Origin: Rheinheimera sp. 4Y26
Lineage (GTDB): Bacteria > Pseudomonadota > Gammaproteobacteria > Enterobacterales > Alteromonadaceae
Length of the DNA: 64,000 nt
Direction: 5' to 3'
Assembly (NCBI RefSeq): GCF_025245835.1
Contig: NZ_JAOBWS010000007.1
Location: forward strand, 62,001 to 126,000
Shown here one piece after another: positions 48,464 to 59,099 of this stretch (its first letter is position 1; every line of letters starts with the position of its first letter). A program made the translations under genes and the position numbers. The notes under the pieces are model-generated. The model was not told the DNA's origin, ran no database searches, and worked only from the letters and a program-made list of their open reading frames with translations.

Positions 48464-49468
48464 CTACCAACCCTGTAGTTGTTGTAACGCCAGCTGCGCA
48501 AACAGCTGGATATGGCAAGGCGAATCGTTTAACGCCTTGATGTATTGATAACTTTCACCGCCAGCATGCAGAAAAACTTCGCAGTTTTCTACCGCAATTT
48601 CTTCCAGAGTCTCCAGACAATCAGCCGAAAACGCCGGGCATAATACCTGCAATTTTTTAATACCTTTGCCCGGCAATTGCTCAAGTAACTGGTCGGTATA
48701 AGGTTGCAGCCACTTTTCTTTGCCAACTCTGGACTGAAAACTCACCAGCACCTGCTCTGCAGTCAGGCCTAAATCGGCCGCCAGATTGGCCGCGGTTTCA
48801 CGGCAATGCCGCTCGTATGGATCGCCAAGCCTTACAAAACGCTCCGGAATACCATGAAACGACAATAACAATGCATCGGCCTGACCATGTTGTTGCCAAT
48901 GGGCCCGCACTGAACCAGCCAGCGCCTGACGGTAACTGGCTTCATGATGATAGTTTTTCACCAGCCTGATCTGCGGTAGATCCCGCTGTTGCAACTGATA
49001 ATGCGCCAGCTGATCGGAAATTGCGGCAGTTGTGGTGGCCGAATATTGCGGATAAAGCGGCAACACCACAAAACGCTCAACACCTTGTGCGCGCAGTTCG
49101 TCCAACACAGAACTGATCGAAGGGTTACCGTAGGTCATGGCGTACCTGACCTGCACCGGCATGCCAGCCAGCATTAAACGGGATGCAAGAGCCGAAGTCT
49201 GACGTTCGGTGATCACCCGAAGTGGCGAGCCTTCAGGCCACCAGATCGACTGATACAGTTTGGCCACCCGGCGACCGCGAAAAGGTAAAATAATGCCTCG
49301 TAAAATGATTTGCCACAGCCAGGCCGGATAATCGACCACCCTTTGGTCGGACAAAAACTGTTTTAAATACCGCTGAATGGCCGGTACCGTTGGCTCATCC
49401 GGAGTCCCCAGATTAACCAACACCACCGCATATTGAGACAAAGGTAAACTGAGGTGCCTGGACGTCAT
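48464..49468 (-). CDS. hemH: Ferrochelatase HemH
   Basis: HemH inserts Fe2+ into protoporphyrin IX to make haem. The 334-residue protein has VLVNLGTPDEPT, the LLLSFHGIPERFVRLGDPY segment with catalytic His, and SFQSRVGKEKWLQPY. ATG 49468 is chosen because it begins near the conserved strand; the frame opens at 49519. First gene of the hemH-MAPEG-hydrolase unit, separated from adk by a terminator. Confidence 0.96.
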   Translation of the reverse strand: MTSRHLSLPLSQYAVVLVNLGTPDEPTVPAIQRYLKQFLSDQRVVDYPAWLWQIILRGIILPFRGRRVAKLYQSIWWPEGSPLRVITERQTSALASRLMLAGMPVQVRYAMTYGNPSISSVLDELRAQGVERFVVLPLYPQYSATTTAAISDQLAHYQLQQRDLPQIRLVKNYHHEASYRQALAGSVRAHWQQHGQADALLLSFHGIPERFVRLGDPYERHCRETAANLAADLGLTAEQVLVSFQSRVGKEKWLQPYTDQLLEQLPGKGIKKLQVLCPAFSADCLETLEEIAVENCEVFLHAGGESYQYIKALNDSPCHIQLFAQLALQQLQGW

Positions 49469-49570
49469 ACTATGGCAATCCCTATAAATCAAACTGTTGC
49501 GAAGTTTAACACTATGCAAACTGACAATGCTGACAAAAATTGCATCACGCTTTTAGTTATTGCAGGGATA

Positions 49571-49598
49571 AAAAAACCCACCTGAAGGTGGGTTTTTT
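49571..49598 (-). terminator. adk terminator
   Basis: A long stem (49571-49582 with 49587-49598 around TGAA) with A and T tracts, just after adk. Confidence 0.92.
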
Positions 49599-49611
49599 AC
49601 ACAGTGCCGGC

Positions 49612-50684
<1,073 letters not shown>

Positions 50685-50716
50685 AAAAAGGATGAGCACT
50701 CAGGCTCATCCTTTTT
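50685..50716 (-). terminator. htpG terminator
   Basis: A 13-bp stem (50685-50697 with 50704-50716), loop ACTCAG; on the minus strand a run of nine T completes it. Confidence 0.93.
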
Positions 50717-50735
50717 AGCAATAACACTGCAGCTG

Positions 50736-52661
50736 TTATTTTGCCAGATCCAGCAACAGAGCGTTTAAGCGACCAACAAAACTGGCCGGGTTTTTCAGGC
50801 TACCACGCTCTGCCAGCAAGGCTTGTTCAAACAGCACTTCTGCCCACTGCTTAAAGCGGCTTTCGTCCTGCTCATCGGCAATATGTTTCACCAGCTGATG
50901 CTCTGGGTTCAGTTCAAAAATTGGTTTTACTTCAGGTACCTTCTGGCCGACTGACTCCATCAGCTTGATCATCTGTGTGCTCATATCAAACTCATCAGTC
51001 ACCACACAAGCCGGGCTGTCGGTTAAACGGTGGCTGACTTTGACATCTTTCACCTGCTCACCCAGCGCGGTTTTAAAACGCGCCACCACAGCGGCAAATT
51101 GCTGCTCGGTTTCAGCCTGGGCTTTTTTGGTTTCTTCATCGTCCAGTTTGGATAGATCCAGTCCGCCTTTGGCGACAGAACGCAGTTTTTTGCCATCAAA
51201 TTCAGTCAGATGCTGCATCAGCCATTCGTCAATGCGATCTGACAACAACAGCACTTCAATGCCTTTTTTGCGCAGTACTTCCAGATGCGGACTGTGTTTG
51301 GCGGCTTCATAACTGTCGGCCACCAGGAAATAAATTTCGTCCTGACCTTCTTTCATCCGGCTGACATAAGCTTCGAGCCCAACTTTTTGCTCGCTGCTGT
51401 CTTCATGGGTTGAAGCAAAACGTAATAATTTGGCAATAGTTTCTTTATTGGCAAAATCTTCGGCCGGGCCTTCTTTCATCACCTGACCAAACTCATTCCA
51501 GAAGGTCTGGTATTCGCTTTGATCTTCAGCCTTGGCCATTTTTTCCAGCATTTTTAATACGCGCGAAGTACAACCTTTACGCAGGCTTTGTGTGACTTTA
51601 GTGTCTTGTAAAATTTCACGTGACACGTTCAGCGGTAAGTCGCTCGAATCCAGTACACCTTTGATAAAACGCAGGTAACTTGGCATAAACTGCTCAGCGT
51701 CGTCCATGATAAATACACGCTGTACATAAAGTTTCAGGCCATGACGGGCTTCACGGTTCCATAAATCAAAAGGTGCTTTTTTCGGCACATATAACAAGCT
51801 GGTGTAGTTGCTGTTGCCTTCAACTTTGTTGTGGCTCCAGGCAAGCGGCTCTGTCCAGTCATGTGAAATATGCTTATAAAATTCCTGATATTCGTTATCT
51901 GATACTTCAGACTTGTCGCGCATCCAAAGGGCTGTGGCTTTGTTGACTGCCTTCCAGTAACCTTCGGTGGCCGGAATTTTTTCACCGTCTTCACCGTCAC
52001 GCTCTGGGGTACCTTCCTGCCACATTTGCACCGGAATAGAAATATGGTCTGAGTATTTAGTGACAATACTTTCCACTTTCCACGGGCTTAAAAACTCGGT
52101 TTCAGCTTCGCGCAAGTGCAGAATAATGTCGGTACCACGGCTGTCTTTAACAATAGGACTGATGCTGTATTCACCTTCACCGGCAGATTCCCATTCCACC
52201 GCGCTGTCCGCTGGCATGCCGGCTTTGCGGGTACGCACTGTGACTTTGTCAGCCACAATAAAGGCTGAATAGAAGCCCACACCAAACTGACCAATCAGTT
52301 GTGAGTCTTTGCTGGCTTCGCCGGATAACTGTGAGAAAAATTCTTTGGTACCGGATTTGGCAATGGTGCCTAAGTGACTGATCACTTCATCGCGTGTCAT
52401 ACCAATACCGTTGTCGCTGATAGTGATGGTTTTGGCGCTGTCATCCAGGCTGATGCGCACGCGTAATTCGCCGTCGTTGTCGTATAAGCTACTGTCAGAT
52501 AAGGCTAAAAAGCGCAGCTTGTCGGCAGCGTCTGAGGCGTTGGATACCAGTTCACGCAGGAAAATTTCTTTATTGGAATACAACGAATGGATCATTAACT
52601 GCAGCAGTTGTTTCACTTCAGCCTGAAAGCCATGCGTTTGTTTTTGTGTTGTTTCAGTCAT
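50736..52661 (-). CDS. htpG: Molecular chaperone HtpG (Hsp90)
   Basis: Bacterial Hsp90, an ATP-driven chaperone. The 641-residue protein has the GHKL ATP site ([39 protein letters not shown]), middle domain ([21 protein letters not shown]) and C-terminal dimerisation domain. ATG 52661 has AGGAG upstream; the frame opens at 52730. A sigma-32 promoter lies about 140 bp upstream, giving a long leader. Confidence 0.98.
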   Translation of the reverse strand: MTETTQKQTHGFQAEVKQLLQLMIHSLYSNKEIFLRELVSNASDAADKLRFLALSDSSLYDNDGELRVRISLDDSAKTITISDNGIGMTRDEVISHLGTIAKSGTKEFFSQLSGEASKDSQLIGQFGVGFYSAFIVADKVTVRTRKAGMPADSAVEWESAGEGEYSISPIVKDSRGTDIILHLREAETEFLSPWKVESIVTKYSDHISIPVQMWQEGTPERDGEDGEKIPATEGYWKAVNKATALWMRDKSEVSDNEYQEFYKHISHDWTEPLAWSHNKVEGNSNYTSLLYVPKKAPFDLWNREARHGLKLYVQRVFIMDDAEQFMPSYLRFIKGVLDSSDLPLNVSREILQDTKVTQSLRKGCTSRVLKMLEKMAKAEDQSEYQTFWNEFGQVMKEGPAEDFANKETIAKLLRFASTHEDSSEQKVGLEAYVSRMKEGQDEIYFLVADSYEAAKHSPHLEVLRKKGIEVLLLSDRIDEWLMQHLTEFDGKKLRSVAKGGLDLSKLDDEETKKAQAETEQQFAAVVARFKTALGEQVKDVKVSHRLTDSPACVVTDEFDMSTQMIKLMESVGQKVPEVKPIFELNPEHQLVKHIADEQDESRFKQWAEVLFEQALLAERGSLKNPASFVGRLNALLLDLAK

Positions 52662-52805
52662 GTACCGCTCCTGTTTAACAGTGTGACAGCCAAAGGCGCC
52701 ACACAATCCGGACTTCAAATGAAAAACCACCAGCCGTGTTGCATCGAATGCAGTTTTTTATTGCGCAGTGTTACGCCAGGCCGGTGAAGTTTTGGGCTGA
52801 CGGTT

Positions 52806-52834
52806 ATATGGGGGAGGTTAAAAAAACTTTCAAG
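52806..52834 (-). promoter_or_regulatory. Sigma-32 promoter of htpG
   Basis: On the minus strand CTTGAAA (52828-52834) and CCCCATAT (52806-52813) are 14 bp apart, a near-perfect RpoH promoter. The predicted leader before htpG is about 135 nt. Confidence 0.9.
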
Positions 52835-52909
52835 GGGAAGCCCTGCCTTTTGCAGGGTTTTCCATCAGCAGACAAGGATGAACCATAAAATGGTTGTTGT
52901 GGTGAGCGT

Positions 52910-53512
52910 TTAAAAAGGTTTGCGGCCACTTAAGGCATAAGACAGAGTGCTGCCGTCCACATATTCCAGCTCTCCCCCCACCGGCATGCCCTGCGCCAGA
53001 CGCGACACCTGAATCTGGTGTTTTTTACAAAGCTCAGCAATGTAAAAAGCGGTGGCATCCCCTTCAATGGTTGGGTTGGTGGCGAGGATCACTTCCTGTA
53101 TCGCCCCTTGCTCCAGTTGACTGGCCAGTAAGTCCAGCCCAAGCTCAGCCGGACCTATGCCGTCAAGTGGCGACAACTGACCGCCCAGCACAAAATAACG
53201 GCCGGAAAAAAGGCCAGTTTGCTCAATGGCATATAAATCGGCCGCACTGGCCACGACACAAAGCAAAGCGCTCTGGCTGCGGCTGCTGTCCTGACAAATA
53301 TGGCAAAGCGGCTCTTCGGCAAAGGTACGGCATTGCTGACAATGACCGACTTTTTCCATAGCATTGGCCAGTACTCTGGCCAGCATCACCCCACCTTCGC
53401 GGTTCCGTTCCAGTAACTGATAAGCCATACGTTGGGCAGATTTAGGCCCAACTGAAGGTAAAACCCGAAGTGCATCAATAAGTTGCTGCACCATGGCTGT
53501 ATGTTTTGCCAT
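52910..53512 (-). CDS. recR: Recombination mediator RecR
   Basis: RecR works with RecF and RecO to load RecA on gapped DNA. The 200-residue protein has a helix-hairpin-helix ([20 protein letters not shown]), a four-cysteine zinc finger (CQQC and CHIC pairs, about residues 57-73), and a Toprim domain ([15 protein letters not shown]). It is the third gene of dnaX-ybaB-recR. Confidence 0.97.
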   Translation of the reverse strand: MAKHTAMVQQLIDALRVLPSVGPKSAQRMAYQLLERNREGGVMLARVLANAMEKVGHCQQCRTFAEEPLCHICQDSSRSQSALLCVVASAADLYAIEQTGLFSGRYFVLGGQLSPLDGIGPAELGLDLLASQLEQGAIQEVILATNPTIEGDATAFYIAELCKKHQIQVSRLAQGMPVGGELEYVDGSTLSYALSGRKPF

Positions 53513-53544
53513 ACCGGAACGTCCTTTCTAAAGCCGCAATAACA

Positions 53545-53871
53545 TTAAAACGGCATCTTAAAGCCTGGTGGTAATTGCATACCACCGGCCACACCGGCCA
53601 TTTTTTCTTTGCTGCTTTCTTCAACGCGGCGTACTGCATCGTTAATGGCTGCGGCAATCAAGTCTTCCAGCATCTCTTTGTCATCCTGCATCAGGCTGTC
53701 ATCGATACTGACACGGCGCACGTTATGATTGCCGAGCATTGTCACTTTAACCATGCCGGCACCGGCTTCACCTGTCACTTCCATCCGGGCGATTTCTTCC
53801 TGGGCACGCTGCATTTTTTCCTGCATAGCCTGCGCCTGTTTCATGATATTACCCATGCCACCTTTAAACAT
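53545..53871 (-). CDS. ybaB: Nucleoid-associated protein YbaB/EbfC
   Basis: A 108-residue DNA-binding protein of the YbaB/EbfC family, found between dnaX and recR in most bacteria. It has [20 protein letters not shown] at the start, a helical hairpin, and the [19 protein letters not shown] strand. ATG 53871 gives the normal length; the frame extends upstream to 54048 without homology. The Gly-Met rich C terminus ([13 protein letters not shown]) is typical. Confidence 0.97.
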   Translation of the reverse strand: MFKGGMGNIMKQAQAMQEKMQRAQEEIARMEVTGEAGAGMVKVTMLGNHNVRRVSIDDSLMQDDKEMLEDLIAAAINDAVRRVEESSKEKMAGVAGGMQLPPGFKMPF

Positions 53872-54063
53872 AATTGTGCTCTCTTTTGTTTTCAGACCGC
53901 GTGCGGCTGTTTGTCTGTTCGCAGCTGCCGAACCGGCACTGCAGTGGACTGCAGGGCTGCCCCCTGCGTTATTTATAGTGGCGACACGATAATCACAATG
54001 CGCTGAAAATACAAGAGACTCGCCGCCAAGCGCTGGCTTTGCCAGCATATCAGCACTATGCCT

Positions 54064-56634
54064 TTAGCTGACGCTCAGTGTATCCGCCAATAATTCAGCG
54101 CCAAACTGTTGTTGCATCGCCTGCACCAGGGGGTCTTGTGCCAGCAGTTGCTGCACATACAGCCTGCGGGCTTCGTCGATGCGTTGCTGAATGGCCTGCG
54201 GACAATCCGGCACTTGCTCAGCAAACTCAACGCTAACCGCCAGCTCCATGCCATAGGAGGCCGACAATACTCTGGCAAGCGTCAGACGGTTTTTTTCGTT
54301 GTCGAGATGTCGCTGACTGCTGCTCACGGTTAACACTAACTGGTTGTCCTGAAGCTTTGGGCTTGAGTGCAGCAGGAATAACCGCATCAGGCCGCCGATA
54401 GCCAGCTGGTCGATACGGGCCGCCCAGCTGTCAACCTGACTGGCGGCGCGCACGGCAAAATTGTGGGCACCTATCACACCATCAAACTCCATCACCTGCC
54501 CCAGTGCTTCGGGCGATAATTCCGGCTGGGCTATAGCTTCGCTGGCAAAATCGGTCTCGTCTGCCACAGGCTGCAAACTCTCCAGCAGTGCATGGCGAAT
54601 AGGTGCAGCTGTGTTTTGGTTGCTTTGTGCTACTGCTGCTGTTTCTTCAGCGGCCTGATATTGTTGCCAGGCCCAGTCTCCTCCCGCGCTGTCGGCCACA
54701 GGATCTGGTTCATCTTCCGGGTCGTCGTTATTTAACATGGCCGCAGCAGGCGCATGGTGACTAAACACTTCTGCTTCTTCACTGTCCTCATCGATCACTT
54801 CTGCCGGATTGCTGATCGCCAAACTATGTTCAGCGGCTAAAGGCACAGAAGGCGCTACCTGGATATCTGTGGCGGGTGCAGAGCCGGAATCGCTGATCGC
54901 AACGACAGGAACTGGCGTGAGGGCTGGTTCAGCAACTGCAGCACCAACCCAAGCTGCCGTCGTTAAAGGCCGAACTTCTGGTATTACAGCTAAGGTGGGC
55001 TCAGGCTGTGCTGTTGGACTTTGCAGCTGAACTTGCGCTGTGACAGGGGTTGTAACATGACTGAGACTGGCCGCCTCCTGCCTGCTGACACTGTCGTCTG
55101 TCACGCGGGCAGCCAATGCCTGAGGCGTTGTTGGCGTAGCTGCTGACTGCTTTTCAACCAGCGCCGGCTGGCGCTCAGACTTTTTTCCGTCATCAGCTCC
55201 GGGTAAGGCTGCTGAAAGTCCACGCCGCGCCAGAATGCTGGCTGTCACCGGATCGACCGCTGGTGTTGATGTGACTTGAGTTGCCGCTGATGCTAAGGGA
55301 TGCTCTGCTCCAACGGGTTCTGTAACAACAGTTCCTGCAGAAACTGCAGCAATCTGAGCTGAGGCATCAACCGGCTGAGTTCCAGCCTCACTATGGCCGC
55401 CCTGCTGCTGAGCTGTTTCATCAATAGCGACATGGCATGGCGCAGCTTGCTGTTGTATTTGCACCTGTGGTGGCTGCGCCGGAATACCGGCTGCACTGAG
55501 TGCGGCAGCTCTGGCGCTTCGGGCAGAATCCTGCACCGGCTCATTGCCGCTGGCTGGCACAAAAGCGATAGCTCGCAGCAGCGCCATCTCAAGACCTATG
55601 CGCTGATCCGGTGCGTAAGCTAAATCTTTTTTACCACTGAGTAGCAGCTGATAATACAGCTGGATCATTTCCGCTGAATGGGTTTTGGCCACAGCACGGA
55701 CAAAAGCCGATTCGGTCAGCGCCAGTTCGGCAGCATTAAGCTGGAACTGACACAAAGCCGCCAGATGCAAAAGCGCCAGCATATCATCCAGCACAGATTG
55801 ATATTGACTGTGCTGAGCAATCAGTTGCAGCAAATGTTGTTGCATAGCCGCAAGGTCGCGGTTGAGTACATCCTGCAGCAACAGTTCGGCCCAGGATTGT
55901 TCCAGTAAACCCAGCATTTCCCGCACCGGCCCCAGCGCTATCTGGCCATTGGTCTGGGCTATCGCCTGATCCGTTAGGCTCAGCGAGTCGCGCAAACTGC
56001 CTTTGGCGGCACGTGATAACAAGGCCAGTGCTTCGTCTTCGGCCTGAATATGTTCTTGCCCCAGGATATAGGCTAAATGCTGTTTGATCTGGCTTTGACT
56101 TAAGGCTTTTAAACTAAATTGCAAACAACGTGACAGCACAGTGATGGGCAGTTTTTGTGGATCTGTGGTCGCCAGTAAAAACTTTACATGAGGTGGCGGT
56201 TCTTCCAGTGTTTTAAGCAGTGCATTAAAACTGTGTTTCGACAGCATATGCACTTCGTCTATCAGATAAACCTTGTAACGGCCACGGCTGGGGGCATATT
56301 GCACATTGTCGAGTAAATCGCGGGTGTCTTCGACTTTGGTGCGGGATGCGGCGTCAATTTCAAGTAAATCAACAAAATAGCCTTTATCGATTTCGACACA
56401 GGCACTGCAAACCCCACATGGGGTAGCGGTCACGCCTTTTTCGCAGTTTAAGCTTTTGGCAAAAATACGGGCTATGGTGGTTTTACCGACACCGCGGGTG
56501 CCGGTAAACAGATAAGCATGGTGCAGACGATTCTGGGTCAGCGCGTTGATCAAGGCAGCTTTAACATGATCCTGCCCTACCAGCTGGGCAAAATTTTGTG
56601 GCCGCCATTTGCGCGCTAACACCTGATAACTCAT
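54064..56634 (-). CDS. dnaX: DNA polymerase III subunits tau and gamma
   Basis: The clamp-loader ATPase of the replicative polymerase. The 856-residue tau has domains I-III with Walker A GTRGVGKTT, zinc cysteines CEKGVTATPCGVCSAC, Walker B DEVHMLS and SRC arginine-finger region. A long Ala/Gln/Pro/Glu-rich linker (about residues 370-700) precedes the tau C-terminal DnaB- and alpha-binding domains. It is longer than E. coli tau (643) because of the linker. ATG 56634 has GGAAGG ahead. A programmed frameshift site at codon 485 would give a 486-residue gamma. Confidence 0.97.
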   Translation of the reverse strand: MSYQVLARKWRPQNFAQLVGQDHVKAALINALTQNRLHHAYLFTGTRGVGKTTIARIFAKSLNCEKGVTATPCGVCSACVEIDKGYFVDLLEIDAASRTKVEDTRDLLDNVQYAPSRGRYKVYLIDEVHMLSKHSFNALLKTLEEPPPHVKFLLATTDPQKLPITVLSRCLQFSLKALSQSQIKQHLAYILGQEHIQAEDEALALLSRAAKGSLRDSLSLTDQAIAQTNGQIALGPVREMLGLLEQSWAELLLQDVLNRDLAAMQQHLLQLIAQHSQYQSVLDDMLALLHLAALCQFQLNAAELALTESAFVRAVAKTHSAEMIQLYYQLLLSGKKDLAYAPDQRIGLEMALLRAIAFVPASGNEPVQDSARSARAAALSAAGIPAQPPQVQIQQQAAPCHVAIDETAQQQGGHSEAGTQPVDASAQIAAVSAGTVVTEPVGAEHPLASAATQVTSTPAVDPVTASILARRGLSAALPGADDGKKSERQPALVEKQSAATPTTPQALAARVTDDSVSRQEAASLSHVTTPVTAQVQLQSPTAQPEPTLAVIPEVRPLTTAAWVGAAVAEPALTPVPVVAISDSGSAPATDIQVAPSVPLAAEHSLAISNPAEVIDEDSEEAEVFSHHAPAAAMLNNDDPEDEPDPVADSAGGDWAWQQYQAAEETAAVAQSNQNTAAPIRHALLESLQPVADETDFASEAIAQPELSPEALGQVMEFDGVIGAHNFAVRAASQVDSWAARIDQLAIGGLMRLFLLHSSPKLQDNQLVLTVSSSQRHLDNEKNRLTLARVLSASYGMELAVSVEFAEQVPDCPQAIQQRIDEARRLYVQQLLAQDPLVQAMQQQFGAELLADTLSVS
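55157..55200 (-). promoter_or_regulatory. Programmed -1 ribosomal frameshift cassette in dnaX
   Basis: On the minus strand the slippery heptamer A AAA AAG is at 55186-55180, in the correct frame (codons 484-485). GGAG lies exactly 10 nt upstream, as does AGGGAG in E. coli. Four bases after the heptamer a 6-bp hairpin AGCGCC/GGCGCT follows. After a -1 shift the next codons are GTC and TGA. Confidence 0.85.
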
Positions 56635-56690
56635 CTGCCTTCCTTTTGTGCCTGAATGCCGGGGCGGCGCAATAAGCGCCACCTCATCAC

Positions 56691-57242
56691 TTAATGACCG
56701 GCAAAATCAATCAGGGCGTATACCTTTAACTGTAATGCCGCCAGACGTTTGTCACCGCCAAGGTCGGGCAGATTCACGACAAAAGCCGCATCAGCCACGT
56801 TACCACCTAAACGGCGCACTAACTGGGTTGTGGCATCAATAGTACCACCAGTTGCCAATAAATCGTCAACTAACAATACTTTATCACCAGGTACTATAGC
56901 GTCAGTATGAATTTCCAGCGTGTCTTCGCCGTATTCCAGCTGATAACTCTGGGCAATACGCTCACGTGGCAATTTGCCTGGCTTACGCACCGGCACAAAA
57001 GCAACCCCCAGCGCATAAGCCAATGGCGCACCAAAAATAAAACCACGGGACTCAGTACCGATGATTTTGGTAAAACCCTGATTAGCGTAATGTTGTTTAA
57101 AGTTATCAATCACTGCGGCAAAAGCCTGCGGATCCTGCATCAGACTGGTGACATCACGGAATAAAATGCCAGGTTTTGGATAATCCGGCACTGATTTAAT
57201 CACTTGTTCCAGCATCCGGGTAAATTCTGTAGGGTTATTCAT
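56691..57242 (-). CDS. apt: Adenine phosphoribosyltransferase
   Basis: Apt salvages adenine to AMP with PRPP. The 183-residue protein (same length as E. coli) has the PRPP loop [24 protein letters not shown], and [19 protein letters not shown] 57242 is chosen over the TTG at 57266. It lies 56 bp ahead of dnaX, a conserved neighbour order. Confidence 0.97.
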   Translation of the reverse strand: MNNPTEFTRMLEQVIKSVPDYPKPGILFRDVTSLMQDPQAFAAVIDNFKQHYANQGFTKIIGTESRGFIFGAPLAYALGVAFVPVRKPGKLPRERIAQSYQLEYGEDTLEIHTDAIVPGDKVLLVDDLLATGGTIDATTQLVRRLGGNVADAAFVVNLPDLGGDKRLAALQLKVYALIDFAGH

Positions 57243-57297
57243 TAAACCATCACTCTCATTATTCAATCGTTATCAGGTCAAAAGATGTACTGACAAA

Positions 57298-57319
57298 AAA
57301 ACCGCCAAACGGCGGTTTT
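57298..57319 (-). terminator. Terminator after the hvf operon and 39-residue ORF
   Basis: A 9-bp stem (57298-57306 with 57311-57319), loop AAAC, followed on the minus strand by a T run. It isolates the small ORF from apt. Confidence 0.88.
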
Positions 57320-57336
57320 GCTGACTCAGGGTTCAC

Positions 57337-57456
57337 TTAACCGAGAATTTGCAGCCAGCGTAAAATGGGAACTAGGCACAGCAGGCCCACAAACACTGCG
57401 ATAAAACCTAAAAATTGAGCCACACCAAAAGACTCTTTAAAATTCTCGTCTGCCAT
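57337..57456 (-). CDS. 39-residue single-pass membrane protein, unrecognised
   Basis: A short ORF below usual length cut-offs. It encodes 39 residues: a charged start (MADENFKES), a Gly-Val hydrophobic helix (about residues 12-32) and a short tail ending RWLQILG. ATG 57456 has a moderate GTGGGA site upstream. It is 53 bp after hvfC and directly before a strong terminator, so it may be the last gene of the hvf operon. The family is unknown to me, and the membrane role is inferred from hydrophobicity only. Confidence 0.6.
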   Translation of the reverse strand: MADENFKESFGVAQFLGFIAVFVGLLCLVPILRWLQILG

Positions 57457-57509
57457 TGTGTTTTCCCACTGCTAAAGGGCTAAAAGAAAGGCCGATATGG
57501 TAATGAATT

Positions 57510-58283
57510 TTAGTCCGCTTGGAAAGCTCGGATCACGCCTTTTCGTGCAAATTTGCCGAATAATTCAGCGGTGCCAACCTGCAATGCTGCAGGTTCTGCA
57601 GCAGGCAATAACTGCTGCAGTTTTGTCAGTACCGCATTAAGTGACAACCCGGGTTCAGTGGCCAGAATTTGCAAAGCTGTGGCGCTGAGTTCATTCAGGC
57701 TAACAAACTTAATTTCATCGGTGTCGTTTCGGTACATCAATAAATAATAAGGTCCGTCGGCAACAGTGGGCTGAAAATCCGGGCTGATTTGCATCACCGG
57801 ATACTGATAACACAGCACCAATGCCAATGCCGATAACTGAAGTGGCAGCTCTGGCATGACCGTTGTTAACGAGGGTGTTGTATCTTCGATGGTACTGGTC
57901 GCCAGATAAAGCTCCAGCCATTCATAATGGGCGAGCTCAATAGCAAATACCGGATCCTCAGAACTCAGCGGCGTACTGCTGAACCACTGAAAAAAGCCTG
58001 CGGCAATATCCAGAAAATAAGGGCTGGAAAGCGAGCTTTGCGCAAAAAACTGTCTTAACTTTTGCTGCCACAAAGACGACGGATAAAGCGACTTTAACAC
58101 CGGAAAAGCACTGTTAACAAAATTCTGCACATTATTAAAAAACAGCTGCTGGTATACCGCCATACGTTCAACGCTGATATCGTCAGGCGCAGAATTGGCC
58201 GGGTCGCGGATTGCGGCGGCAAACTGCTGTTGCACGGCCTGAAAATCAAGGCTGCTTTTTGTCATCAACCTGCCTTTGCTCAT
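57510..58283 (-). CDS. hvfC: DUF2063 protein, HvfC/BufC-like MNIO partner
   Basis: A 257-residue protein of the DUF2063 family. These proteins bind the MNIO enzyme and its peptide substrate as a recognition subunit. The DUF2063 region (about residues 5-105) has DISVERMAVYQQLFFNNV and NSAFPVLKSLYP, and ELAHYEWLELYL follows. ATG 58283 overlaps the hvfB stop in ATGA form, so translation is coupled; 58265 is an alternative start. It directly follows hvfB, which confirms the role by context. Confidence 0.9.
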   Translation of the reverse strand: MSKGRLMTKSSLDFQAVQQQFAAAIRDPANSAPDDISVERMAVYQQLFFNNVQNFVNSAFPVLKSLYPSSLWQQKLRQFFAQSSLSSPYFLDIAAGFFQWFSSTPLSSEDPVFAIELAHYEWLELYLATSTIEDTTPSLTTVMPELPLQLSALALVLCYQYPVMQISPDFQPTVADGPYYLLMYRNDTDEIKFVSLNELSATALQILATEPGLSLNAVLTKLQQLLPAAEPAALQVGTAELFGKFARKGVIRAFQAD

Positions 58284-59098
58284 TGCCCTGCCCTTTGCTG
58301 GCACGCTTTAATTTGCCAAAGCTCCGCTTCTAACTCCGGCATGGGTGGCAGATTAAAATCACGTTCCAGCACAGTGGCAAAGACCCCATGGCAGTCATAC
58401 GCATGCTGCAGCAATTGCCAGACCGGATCACAAACCGCACTGCCGTGGGTATCTATTAATAAAGATTCATGCTCTGTGTAATGGCCGGCAATATGGCCAT
58501 AAACAATACGTTCAGAGGGCAAAGCCGCAATAAATTCACGGGCGTTATAGCCATGATTGACGCTGTTCACATACACATTGTTAACGTCCAGCAATAAAGC
58601 ACAATCGGCTTGCTGCAGCACTTCCAGCGTAAAATCCAGCTCAGACATTTCCTGGCCCGGCGCCGCATAATAAGACACGTTCTCCACCACCAGCTGCTGA
58701 CCCAAAATATCCTGCACCTGCATAATACGCTCAGCTGTATATCGGGCTGCGGCTAAGGTAAAAGGAATAGGCATTAAGTCGTACAGATGACCACCAGCAG
58801 AACAATAACTTAAATGTTCGCTGTAGAGCTTGATTTGGTGTTGCTGCAGAAATTGTTTGACCGCTTTGACAAAATCCAGATCCAGCGGATCCGGGCTGCC
58901 AAGCGATAAACTTAAACCATGACAGGCAAAAGCATATCTTTCGGTCAGGGCGCGAAACTGCTTTCCCAGCGCCCCGCCAAAAGGTAACCAGTTCTCTGGT
59001 GCTACTTCAAAAAAATCAATCACTGCAGATTTTTCCTGACTGACAGACGCCAGCATTTCGCGCCGTAAGCCAAGGCCAACACCAGACAACAGCGTCAT
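58280..59098 (-). CDS. hvfB: DUF692 multinuclear non-haem iron oxidase (MNIO), HvfB/BufB-like
   Basis: A 272-residue TIM-barrel enzyme of the DUF692/MNIO family. These enzymes use several iron ions to oxidise cysteines in peptides, forming oxazolone/thioamide or thiooxazole groups. Visible conserved motifs are VAPENW, HGLSLSLGSPDPLD, YSEHLSYC, VENVSYY, LLLDVNNVYVNSVNHGY, HIAGHYTEH and DTHGSAVCDPVW. They supply the His, Asp and Glu metal ligands. It starts one base after the hvfA stop and overlaps hvfC. Confidence 0.93.
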   Translation of the reverse strand: MTLLSGVGLGLRREMLASVSQEKSAVIDFFEVAPENWLPFGGALGKQFRALTERYAFACHGLSLSLGSPDPLDLDFVKAVKQFLQQHQIKLYSEHLSYCSAGGHLYDLMPIPFTLAAARYTAERIMQVQDILGQQLVVENVSYYAAPGQEMSELDFTLEVLQQADCALLLDVNNVYVNSVNHGYNAREFIAALPSERIVYGHIAGHYTEHESLLIDTHGSAVCDPVWQLLQHAYDCHGVFATVLERDFNLPPMPELEAELWQIKACQQRAGQ

Positions 59099-59099
59099 G

